Positions 1 to 8,824 of a stretch of DNA of 16,411 nt are shown here, in pieces. Origin of the DNA: Pseudomonadota bacterium (GTDB taxonomy: Bacteria > Pseudomonadota > Alphaproteobacteria > Rhizobiales > Xanthobacteraceae). The stretch covers positions 1-16,411 of the forward strand of contig JAEWIX010000016.1 of NCBI GenBank assembly GCA_023386885.1. Reading direction: 5' to 3'. The notes below the pieces were generated by a model. It saw only the letters and a list, made by a program, of their open reading frames with translations. It made no database searches and was not told the DNA's origin. Each line of letters starts with the position of its first letter. The first letter of the stretch is position 1. A program made the translations under genes and the position numbers.

Positions 1-440
1 CACGAGTGTAGTCACCACGAAAGCACCGGATACATCCGGCGTTCCGCACGCGGTGGTTTTATCGGCTTGCTTCGTGCTCTCCCCGGCAACGGTCGAAACC
101 TGACGCCGTCGTCTCCGCGGTACTTTCATGGGCCGGTCGGCCACGCGAAAGAGCAGTCCGGATTTCGAAGGACCACACGACTTGGGCCGGCGCGCAAAAG
201 GCGATGCCAATGGGGCACATCTCCGCCCCGGTTCGCATCGCGCAACGTGGTCGTTCACCAGAACTGAAGTCCCTCACGCGCCTCCGGCCCTTGAGCGCAC
301 CCTTTGTACAAGGCGCGCGCTCGCCCTCCGGGCTTGCGCCCTGCGACCCTCGTTCCGGCCCGACGCTGCCGCGTCCACCGCATCCCGCCCCGCGAACCGT
401 GACGATCGCGAAACGCCCCTCTCATCGAGACGGGATAAAT
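1..440. other. Gene-free GC-rich region, possible dispersed non-coding element
   Basis: No convincing gene is present in the first 488 bases. The open frames here are short, overlap on both strands, and encode Arg/Ala/Pro-rich peptides with no recognisable family, as expected of GC-rich non-coding DNA. A small perfect hairpin (CCGGAT-AC-ATCCGG, 26-39) lies near the left edge. The stretch around 380-437, ending in an inverted-looking CGAAACGCCCCTC/GAGACGGGAT segment, resembles non-coding sequence that I recall as recurring in Bradyrhizobium-type genomes; this is memory, not a search result. Positions 430-488 turn AT-rich just before the end of the next gene and contain TATAAT at 446-451, with no matching -35 element. 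No tRNA or terminator was recognised. Confidence 0.35.
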
Positions 441-488
441 AGGAATATAATCTCAAGCCCGAAGAATGTCAATGGCTTTGAGTTGCGC

Positions 489-2942
489 TTAAAGTGGACC
501 TTTGGCACCCACCCATAGCTCATCGGCAGGTTCGATGAAAAACGCCATGGGGACATTCGATAGATGCCTTTCCGAACTCGACATCAAAAGCAAGCGGTTG
601 ACCGTATTATCCTGAATGCCCCCCGGTGGGAAAACGCACGAGATCCGTCCTTCCTTCAGGGGAACGCCAGACTTTTTAAACCTGGCTTGAGCCGCCTCAT
701 GCGTTTTGGTGAAGCGGCTGACAAACTGAGCTTCGCGATTGGGTTTCGGCCCGCGCTCTCCGAGGTTAGAAAGGTACTTCAATAGGTCTCGGAGCAAATC
801 CGGGTAGCCTGCGCTATTCTTGCTCCAAGCTGCGTCGACCACGTCCATGACATTTTGCGGAAAGGCGAACTTCGAGCGCTCGATATCGTTCACGAGAGGC
901 GCGAGACCAGGGCTCGCAGCTTTGTACCGCTTCCGAATCGCGCCCTGCACTTCGGCCCAGCGGTGAGGGCTGTCTGTTACAATGCTGGCACCAGTCGCTT
1001 GGGCCAAGTACATCGTTATCTCGAAATTGGGGGCGAGCTTATACGCGGTCATTTGGCCATTGCCCTTACCGCCCTCCGGGGAACCTTGCTGGAGCACAGC
1101 TAGGGGATCGCGCTCTTTCATGCGCTCGAACGCGCGCATGGTCACCTCAATGTCCTCCTCGCTGATGTCCGGCTTCATCTTCCGGAGCTTCCTGCGCATC
1201 GAGTCGGGCGGCATGACGTGCATGATGCTGCGCTGATAGTCCTTTTCCATCGTCTTCATCAGGCGCTGGTCGTCTTTCGGGGCGAACCGCGGGGCGCGGG
1301 CGCGCGCCATGTTCATCATCTGCTCGCGGAGATGGAAGTCGAAGTCACAAGGGTCCGGTATCAGGTTGACCAAGCCGAGGTCGACGAGCGGCATCACGTT
1401 TAGGAAGAACATAATTGTCTTCAAGAATTCCTGCCGATACGACTTCGGATCCTCGGTCGGGCGTACTTCCTTTTTCATGACTCCGGGGTGGATAAACGGG
1501 TGCGCTACGATCAACTCGCCGAAGTACAGGGGAGCAGCCAAGGCAAAGTCCGTGATGGAGAACGGATGGATAGACCCAGTGTAGATGGCGCGAGCCTCAC
1601 CGTCGGGCTTGGGCAGCAGCGCGAGCAAATCAGTTTCGAGCGGCCATAGGCCTTCGTACAGACTATATATTTTGGCGATCTTTTCGTCAGTCAGCGCGCG
1701 GCGAATCTGCACCCAGTCCTTTCTGGATTTGAGCTCCAGCACATTCACAATCGCGTTTTGGAGCATCAGGTTGCGCTCGCGGATGCTTTTTTCGTTCCAA
1801 ACCGGGCGTATCGCCTCTGGCTTGGTCTGGCAGCACTCCTTAAATGACTTACCGCGCCCGCATCCGCAGTAGTCGCCCGGTCGCAACGGCTTATCCGGCG
1901 GCTTCTTGACTAAGAACTTCCGCGGCTTCTCGGTCCTGCCGAACTCGTCCTGATAGTGGACGTGGCCGCTCTCGTACTTCACGAACATTTCGCCGCCGAA
2001 ATGGAACAGGTCGCCCTTGGGAGGGAAAAGCGTTTTCCCGAGCTCGCTCCAAGGCTCCGTGACAGTCTTTTCCGGATGCAACCATTCCTTACGGCCGCCA
2101 CCGATGAAGCGCTTTGCCCGCTTCTTTATGATGAAGTTTATTTGAGTGACCTCCCGTGCGCCGAGCTTCCGCTTTCGGATGAACGCATCGGTGCGCGACA
2201 GGCTTCGCCGGTATTTACGCGCGAAGGTGCGCTTCTCCAGCGGACCGACGGTCGGGTTCTGGGCGTACTCAAGATTCGTGAGGATGAGGCAGTGGTCGCG
2301 GTCCATCGGGTAAAGCGTCTGCGACCCCCGCAACTCGATGTCGGGATCGAGCGGGTAAGCGCATGCGGCGTCGGCGGGCGGAACGGCGTGGTTATAAATC
2401 GTTACGGGATGGTCGCTCGTGATGAACTTCACCTCAGACTCTTCTGCTGAGACAATCTCGCGCACGCCGCCTGCCCAGATCGTGCAATGCAACATACGAA
2501 TGCCCTGCATCTCAAGCATCAACTCGTTCTGCGTGAGGGCGGGATATTGGGCTTTCAGCCAATCTAAGCCCTTCGGCGTGCGTATTTTCTGGATATCGAG
2601 AAACTCGAAGAAGTCTTGGAAATGGTCGTGCCATTCACTCATGTCTGTGCCTATGAAGGCGCGAACAGCCTGCGAGCCTCTTGTATCGACATCACCGAAG
2701 AGGTGGCGTTCGATCTCATCATTGACCGATGTACCGAAAAAGGTCGAATACAAATCCTTCTGAACGAACGCCTTCGAGGTCGGCGTGTCATTCCAGGCGC
2801 CATTCTGAGTGATCACGCGCCCGTCAGCGAGGACTTTCTGGTCCGGGTTCATGTCGATATAGGCAAGCGACTTCCGACTGGGCTCGAAAAATCCCTCCTG
2901 ATACCATTGCGGAACGTAGTGGTTGTTTCTCGTTACCGACAT
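489..2942 (-). CDS. DUF4238 domain protein with SEC-C zinc motif, orphan, probably acquired
   Basis: The product is 817 residues and its molecular function is unknown. The N-terminus has the DUF4238 signature NHYVPQWY (about residues 5-12) and the downstream family motif SDHPVTIYN (about 173-182). A SEC-C metal-binding motif, CGCGRGKSFKECC, follows at about 355-372. Some 440 residues of largely helical, charged sequence come after it and match no domain I can name. The ATG at 2942 is preferred over a TTG eight codons upstream because DUF4238 proteins begin directly before the NHYVPQ motif; neither start has a good ribosome-binding site. The gene stands alone, with divergent housekeeping-type sequence to its right. 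Its base composition is lower in GC and its codons less GC-biased than those of the neighbours, which suggests transfer. DUF4238 proteins often occur in accessory regions, so a defence or stress role is possible but unproven. Confidence 0.8.
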   Translation of the reverse strand: MSVTRNNHYVPQWYQEGFFEPSRKSLAYIDMNPDQKVLADGRVITQNGAWNDTPTSKAFVQKDLYSTFFGTSVNDEIERHLFGDVDTRGSQAVRAFIGTDMSEWHDHFQDFFEFLDIQKIRTPKGLDWLKAQYPALTQNELMLEMQGIRMLHCTIWAGGVREIVSAEESEVKFITSDHPVTIYNHAVPPADAACAYPLDPDIELRGSQTLYPMDRDHCLILTNLEYAQNPTVGPLEKRTFARKYRRSLSRTDAFIRKRKLGAREVTQINFIIKKRAKRFIGGGRKEWLHPEKTVTEPWSELGKTLFPPKGDLFHFGGEMFVKYESGHVHYQDEFGRTEKPRKFLVKKPPDKPLRPGDYCGCGRGKSFKECCQTKPEAIRPVWNEKSIRERNLMLQNAIVNVLELKSRKDWVQIRRALTDEKIAKIYSLYEGLWPLETDLLALLPKPDGEARAIYTGSIHPFSITDFALAAPLYFGELIVAHPFIHPGVMKKEVRPTEDPKSYRQEFLKTIMFFLNVMPLVDLGLVNLIPDPCDFDFHLREQMMNMARARAPRFAPKDDQRLMKTMEKDYQRSIMHVMPPDSMRRKLRKMKPDISEEDIEVTMRAFERMKERDPLAVLQQGSPEGGKGNGQMTAYKLAPNFEITMYLAQATGASIVTDSPHRWAEVQGAIRKRYKAASPGLAPLVNDIERSKFAFPQNVMDVVDAAWSKNSAGYPDLLRDLLKYLSNLGERGPKPNREAQFVSRFTKTHEAAQARFKKSGVPLKEGRISCVFPPGGIQDNTVNRLLLMSSSERHLSNVPMAFFIEPADELWVGAKGPL

Positions 2943-3086
2943 TGCCGCTGGCCATTCACATTGCAATATTGATCACGAGTTACCATGCGCCCCGCAGCAA
3001 GTCCTCCGATAGCGCTAAATTATTAGAGAGAGGCAGAAAGAAGTGGACACACTGACGGCCTCCCCAAATTCCGCTAATCTCCCCGC

Positions 3087-3704
3087 ATGACCGATCCCGC
3101 GCCTGCCACGGCCTCGACGGCCTATGACCTGTATTACTTGCTGAACGGCAAGCGCTTCTTCTGGCGCAATCCGAACCATGGCGTGACGCTGTTCGACTCC
3201 GGGCGGCAGTCCGCGATTATCTGGCGTAACGATGCGGGCGAGGTGGGGCGGCAGTTCTGGACCGACATCGTCTCGGTGAACATGACCTCCGGCACCACGG
3301 GCAAGGCTGTCGTCAACAACTGCCGCATCAATTTCCGCGACGGTCGCTTCCTCACCGTCACCGACGGCGGCCCCTCCGGCGAGGTCGACCACGACCGCAC
3401 GCCGCCCTATCGCGATTTCGTCCGCGCGCTGCACACGCGCCTCGCCGCCGCGCCGCAAGGCACCATCCGCTTCAGCGCCGGCGTCTCCGAGACCCGCCAC
3501 AACGTGATGATGGCGATGGGCGCCATCGCCGCGCTGTTCTTCATCGGCACGCCGGTGGTGCTGCTATTCGTCATCCGCGACTGGCGCGTGCTCGGCCCGC
3601 TGGCCGCCGGCGCCGCCTTCATCTGGCCGTTCTGGAAGGTGATCGAGACCAACCGCCCGCGCGATTACGATCCCCGCACGCCGCCCGGCGAACTGATGGA
3701 TTGA
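3087..3704 (+). CDS. Hypothetical protein with two C-terminal membrane segments
   Basis: The product is 205 residues and I do not recognise a named family. The first 135 residues look like a soluble beta-rich domain (repeated aromatic and hydrophobic alternation, for example KRFFWRNPNHGVTLF and RINFRDGRFLTV). Two hydrophobic segments follow at about 139-163 and 166-184, separated by a short turn containing RDW, and the tail is short and polar. It is therefore probably an inner-membrane protein. The soluble part might be a PH-like fold, but this is a guess from the strand pattern. The start is the first ATG in frame; only a weak ribosome-binding site precedes it. Codon usage is GC-rich and fits the host, unlike the divergent neighbour on the left. 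It appears to be a single-gene unit followed by palindromic repeats. Confidence 0.75.
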   Translation: MTDPAPATASTAYDLYYLLNGKRFFWRNPNHGVTLFDSGRQSAIIWRNDAGEVGRQFWTDIVSVNMTSGTTGKAVVNNCRINFRDGRFLTVTDGGPSGEVDHDRTPPYRDFVRALHTRLAAAPQGTIRFSAGVSETRHNVMMAMGAIAALFFIGTPVVLLFVIRDWRVLGPLAAGAAFIWPFWKVIETNRPRDYDPRTPPGELMD

Positions 3705-3739
3705 GGCCATCGGCGCAGCGTGACGACATGCACCACGTC

Positions 3740-3762
3740 ATGCGCGGACTTGATCCGCGCAT
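3740..3762. repeat. Intergenic palindrome with CTTGA loop
   Basis: Nine-base perfect arms ATGCGCGGA and TCCGCGCAT flank the loop CTTGA. The same architecture, with a different stem and the loop read as TCAAG, occurs at 6443-6465. This resembles the RIME/REP-like palindromes common between genes in Rhizobiales. It may also act as a stem-loop after the gene ending at 3704, although no T-run follows. Confidence 0.7.
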
Positions 3763-3794
3763 CCTTCATTCGTTGAAAGATGCCCCCTCCCCAA

Positions 3795-3818
3795 CCCTCC
3801 CCCGCAAGCGGGAGAGGG
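3795..3818. repeat. Intergenic C-rich/G-rich palindrome
   Basis: The arms CCCTCCCCCGC and GCGGGAGAGGG pair with one mismatch around a two-base loop. This is the widespread proteobacterial intergenic palindrome with CCCGCAAGCGGG at its centre. It lies in a 260-bp gap that is almost entirely built of such elements. Confidence 0.65.
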
Positions 3819-3870
3819 AGCAGGCCGCGAGCCTCGAAGGATGACATGATGGATAAGGGCCGCCCCCTTC

Positions 3871-3897
3871 GAGGCCATTGCTGCACAATGGCACCTC
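3871..3897. repeat. Intergenic hairpin with flanking direct motif
   Basis: GCCATTG (3874-3880) pairs with CAATGGC (3886-3892), and GAG/CTC extend the stem across a two-base bulge. It is followed by CAGGGTGACGG. It forms the third palindrome of the 3705-3964 block and closes a mosaic repeat of the kind seen between Rhizobiales genes. Confidence 0.5.
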
Positions 3898-3964
3898 AGG
3901 GTGACGGCTTGATATTTGCGATCCCGCTTACGCGAACATGCGCCGACGGCGGACTCGCCAGTCT

Positions 3965-4411
3965 TCACGAATAGCGGTGAAGAACCTGTTCCAGCAACGG
4001 CTTGATCCGCGACAGTTCATCGAGATGCGCGCCGGACAATTCGGCAAGATGGCGCTCCGCCGCAGCCGTCAGACAAAGCAGCACGCGGCGCTGGTCCGTG
4101 TCGTCCTGGATGCGCTCGACGAGACCGCCTTCCGCCAGGCGATTGGCCAGCTCGACCGCCGTGTTGTGACGAAGCCGCAATCGTTCGGCCAGATCGCCGA
4201 CCGTGATCGGGCGTCCGCCCTTGTAGCCCTTGATCACAAGAAGCGCCTGATGATGCCGCGGCGTCAGGCCGTGCTGTTTCGCTTCGTCCTCGCTGAATTC
4301 CAGAAAGCAGCGGATGAGATAGCGAAACTCGGCGAGCGCGGTGTAGTCCGCCTGGGACAATCTGGATCGTGCCAATTCGCCTGCTCCTCTCAACCCGTGC
4401 TGTTCTTCCAT
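3965..4411 (-). CDS. MarR-family transcriptional regulator
   Basis: The product is 148 residues, the usual MarR length. Helices flank a winged helix-turn-helix spanning about residues 50-112: LTPRHHQALLVI (helix before the HTH), ITVGDLAERLRL and HNTAVELANRLAEGGL (recognition helix), then the wing DDTDQRRVLL with the conserved Asp-x-Arg pattern. MarR proteins bind palindromes as dimers and usually repress themselves and a divergent neighbour, often responding to small aromatic or phenolic ligands or to oxidants. Here the divergent neighbour is a CLC chloride channel, and an imperfectly centred palindrome lies in the 79-bp gap. That supports regulation of the channel gene and of itself. No cysteine is placed as in the redox-sensing OhrR type. 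The ligand cannot be read from the sequence. Confidence 0.88.
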   Translation of the reverse strand: MEEQHGLRGAGELARSRLSQADYTALAEFRYLIRCFLEFSEDEAKQHGLTPRHHQALLVIKGYKGGRPITVGDLAERLRLRHNTAVELANRLAEGGLVERIQDDTDQRRVLLCLTAAAERHLAELSGAHLDELSRIKPLLEQVLHRYS

Positions 4412-4428
4412 ATTGCCCGACGGATTGC

Positions 4429-4460
4429 TTGACTTTATTTATATCGTAATGCGATACGAT
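4429..4460 (+). promoter_or_regulatory. Candidate clc promoter overlapping MarR operator
   Basis: TTGACT (4429-4434) resembles a -35 element. Eighteen bases later comes a weak -10, GATACG. Overlapping this is the palindrome ATCGTAATGCGATACGAT (4443-4460), whose arms ATCGTA and TACGAT are exact over six bases with a six-base spacer; TATCG/CGATA is a second, nested pairing. The position, between the divergent MarR gene and clc, is right for an operator occluding RNA polymerase. The -10 is poor, so the promoter itself is less certain than the palindrome. Confidence 0.55.
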
Positions 4461-4490
4461 GGCCCGGCAGCCCAAACCGGCGCCTTCAGC

Positions 4491-6284
4491 ATGACAACAC
4501 AGGACTCCGCGATGGCATCCCGCCATGACGATCTCCGCCGCCTCGGCGACTTCACCACCAATCCGCGCGTGCTTGTCATCGGAGCCGTTGCCGCCGTCGT
4601 CGCCATCGCCAGTGTTCTGGCCGGCATCGCGCTGCTCGATCTGATCCGGCTTGTGACGAATATCGCCTATTTCAGGCGCTTTTCGTTCGCGGAGGCGGAT
4701 CTGACGACGGCGCATCTCGGCGTTGCCACGGTTTTCATCCCCGTCGCCGGCGCGCTCATCGTCGGCCTGATGGCGCGGTTCGGCAGCGAGAAAATTCGCG
4801 GCCACGGCATTCCGGAGGCGATCGAGGCCATCCTGCTCGGCCGTTCGCGGCTCGACGCCAAGGTGGCCGTTCTGAAGCCGCTGTCGTCGGCGATCGCGAT
4901 CGGCAGCGGCGGGCCGTTCGGCGCGGAAGGCCCGATCATCATGACCGGCGGCGCGATCGGCTCGCTGATCGCGCAGGCGCTGCCGGTGAGCGACAGCGAG
5001 CGCAAGACGTTGCTGGTCGCGGGCGCCGCAGCCGGCATGACCACGGTGTTCGGCACGCCGATCGCGGCGATCATGCTCGCCGTCGAACTGCTGCTGTTCG
5101 AGTGGAGCCCGAGAAGTTTCATTCCTGTCGCGATCGCCGCCATTATCGCGGAGGTCGCGCGCACGGCACTGCATATGCCGTCGCCGCTGTTTCCGTTCCA
5201 TGGCGAAGCCAGCATCACGGCGCTCGGTCTTGGCGGCTGGATCATTATCGGCATCGCCGCCGCGCTGCTGTCGAGCGCGCTCACGCAACTCGTCTACGCG
5301 TGCGAGGACGGCTTCCTCAAACTGCCGATCCACTGGATGTGGTGGCCGATGATCGGCGGCGTCGTCATCGGCATCGGCGGCCTGATCGAGCCGAACGCTC
5401 TCGGCGTCGGCTACCACAACATCGCGCACATGCTCGAGGGGCAAACCATCGCGAAGGCCGCGATCGTGCTCCTGCTCGTCAAGGCGGTCATCTGGGCCGT
5501 CGCGCTGGGATCGGGGACGTCCGGCGGCGTGCTCGCGCCGCTTTTGATCATGGGCGGGGCGATGGGGGCCGTGCTCTCCGGCATTCTGCCCGAAGCCTCG
5601 CCCGGTTTCTGGCCCCTGATCGCGATGGCCGCAACCATGGGCGGCACCATGCGCGCGCCGCTGACCGCCACCTTCTTTGCCATCGAGTTGACGGGAAATA
5701 CCCACGTCCTCGTTCCGCTGATCGCGGCCTGCGTGACGGCTCACACGGTGACGGTGCTGCTGATGAAGCGCTCGATCCTCACCGAGAAGATCGCGCGGCG
5801 CGGCCATCATATTGCGCGCGAATACCGTATCGATCCGTTTGCACTCAGCCGGGTGTCCGATGTGATGACCACCAACGTGGAGACGGTCCCGGCCTCCATG
5901 ACCTTGCACGAGGCGGCGCGCTTCCTGATGGCTCCGGAGCGCCGGCATCCGAGTTTTCCCATCGTCGACGGCCAGGGCAAGGTGCTCGGCATCATCGATC
6001 CGCCTTTGGTGATCCGCCTGCGGCGCGCGGGAAAGCACCGGAACACACGTCTTGCCGATCTGCTGTCATCCAGCCGTCCCCAGATCGCCTATCCCGACGA
6101 ATACCTCGAGAGCGTCGCCGACCGGCTGACTGAAGCGAATGTCGCGCACCTGCCGGTCGTTTCGCGTACCGACCAGACACTTGTCGGGTATCTCGGCTGG
6201 AAGGATCTGATGAGAGCCAAGATGAGACTGCAAGAAGAAGAAGCCAGCCGGACGACGTTCCTGCGACGCGGTCAGAAATCATAA
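4491..6284 (+). CDS. CLC-type voltage-gated chloride channel/transporter with two CBS domains
   Basis: The product is 597 residues, an inner-membrane CLC protein for chloride or a related anion. The three selectivity motifs are visible: GHGIPE (about 104-109, normally GSGIPE), GAEGP (144-148) with gating glutamate E146, and GGVLAP (345-350). Hydrophobic helices fill residues 20-440. Two CBS domains follow: VSDVMTT to about 510, and about 522-580, ending near WKDLMRAKM. At the position of the proton glutamate of E. coli ClcA (the second Glu of IIEEM), this protein has AVELLL, that is E199-L200, so proton coupling may be absent. ATG 4491 follows the operator; an ATG at 4512 has a better AGGA spacing and is an equally good start, while the ATG at 4449 lies inside the operator. 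It is divergent from the MarR gene and terminated by the hairpin at 6404. Confidence 0.92.
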   Translation: MTTQDSAMASRHDDLRRLGDFTTNPRVLVIGAVAAVVAIASVLAGIALLDLIRLVTNIAYFRRFSFAEADLTTAHLGVATVFIPVAGALIVGLMARFGSEKIRGHGIPEAIEAILLGRSRLDAKVAVLKPLSSAIAIGSGGPFGAEGPIIMTGGAIGSLIAQALPVSDSERKTLLVAGAAAGMTTVFGTPIAAIMLAVELLLFEWSPRSFIPVAIAAIIAEVARTALHMPSPLFPFHGEASITALGLGGWIIIGIAAALLSSALTQLVYACEDGFLKLPIHWMWWPMIGGVVIGIGGLIEPNALGVGYHNIAHMLEGQTIAKAAIVLLLVKAVIWAVALGSGTSGGVLAPLLIMGGAMGAVLSGILPEASPGFWPLIAMAATMGGTMRAPLTATFFAIELTGNTHVLVPLIAACVTAHTVTVLLMKRSILTEKIARRGHHIAREYRIDPFALSRVSDVMTTNVETVPASMTLHEAARFLMAPERRHPSFPIVDGQGKVLGIIDPPLVIRLRRAGKHRNTRLADLLSSSRPQIAYPDEYLESVADRLTEANVAHLPVVSRTDQTLVGYLGWKDLMRAKMRLQEEEASRTTFLRRGQKS

Positions 6285-6403
6285 ACAAGAGGATCTACTC
6301 GACTGACCCGGCGCAGGCGAACGGAAGCGTCGCCGTTCTTCGAACGGCTATGCCCGGCCATGACGAGTGGCCAATTCCATCTGAACGACAGCCGGCTCAA
6401 ACG

Positions 6404-6433
6404 AAAACGGCGGCCGTTGCGGGCCGCCGTTTT
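6404..6433. terminator. Bidirectional rho-independent terminator between clc and rpoD
   Basis: The perfect 12-bp stem AAAACGGCGGCC/GGCCGCCGTTTT with a six-base loop has A-runs on one side and T-runs on the other. It therefore works as an intrinsic terminator in both directions. It sits between the convergent clc (ends 6284) and rpoD (ends 6490) genes. Confidence 0.9.
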
Positions 6434-6442
6434 ATTCGATGG

Positions 6443-6465
6443 ATTGCCGGATCAAGTCCGGCAAT
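6443..6465. repeat. Intergenic palindrome with TCAAG loop
   Basis: Nine-base arms ATTGCCGGA and TCCGGCAAT flank the loop TCAAG. It has the same size and loop as the element at 3740-3762 but a different stem sequence, so it belongs to the same palindrome family. It lies in the rpoD 3' region. Confidence 0.65.
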
Positions 6466-6489
6466 GGCAGTCAACCTTGACTGGAAAAC

Positions 6490-8589
<2,100 letters not shown>

Positions 8590-8617
8590 TCAATGCTCCT
8601 GAAACGCGCTCACGCCG

Positions 8618-8631
8618 GGGCGACGTCGCCC
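8618..8631. repeat. 14-bp palindrome in the rpoD leader
   Basis: GGGCGACGTCGCCC is fully self-complementary and sits about 30 bases upstream of the rpoD start. As RNA it could form a short, tight stem with no loop spare, so a DNA-binding site is at least as likely. No regulator is assigned. Confidence 0.4.
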
Positions 8632-8736
8632 GCCCCTTATCACTTTCATCCAGACGCGGAAAAGGCGGCGCACCTCTCGCCACCCCCACATCAGCTTTGC
8701 CGATTGTGCACTTTGGCCGGACCATGAGCCAAAGCC

Positions 8737-8753
8737 GTTAAGTCTCGCTTAAC
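8737..8753. promoter_or_regulatory. CtrA-type box upstream of rpoD
   Basis: GTTAAGTCTCGCTTAAC is a perfect palindrome containing TTAA-N7-TTAAC on both strands, which is the consensus for the alphaproteobacterial cell-cycle regulator CtrA. It lies 148 bases upstream of the rpoD start, in the gap after dnaG. The box is seen in the sequence; CtrA binding is inferred. Confidence 0.55.
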
Positions 8754-8824
8754 CCTGTATTTGCAGCCTAATTCCCGTCTTGGCGAGTCTTTTCGCGGTT
8801 CCGCCGCCTCACGCCCGCCCGTCG

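Noticed and set aside
446..451. Perfect TATAAT as a promoter
   Set aside because: No -35 element at 15-19 bases upstream and no gene downstream on the plus strand.
67..518. Several overlapping small frames at the left edge
   Set aside because: Short, present in many frames and both strands, biased composition, and no ribosome-binding site; one overlaps the end of the DUF4238 gene.
492..3048. Direct repeat AAGTGGAC at 492-499 and 3041-3048 flanking the DUF4238 gene, as possible insertion-site duplication
   Set aside because: Eight bases are too few in a 16-kb window, the left copy overlaps the coding end, and no integrase or transposase is present.
4017..6038. 673-residue minus-strand open frame opposite clc
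   Set aside because: It overlaps the well-supported MarR and CLC genes, has an Arg/Asp/Gly-rich composition with no family motif, and is the usual antisense shadow of a GC-rich gene.
5102..6133. 343-residue plus-strand frame inside clc
   Set aside because: It is a shifted frame of the CLC gene, rich in Arg and His, with no start signal.
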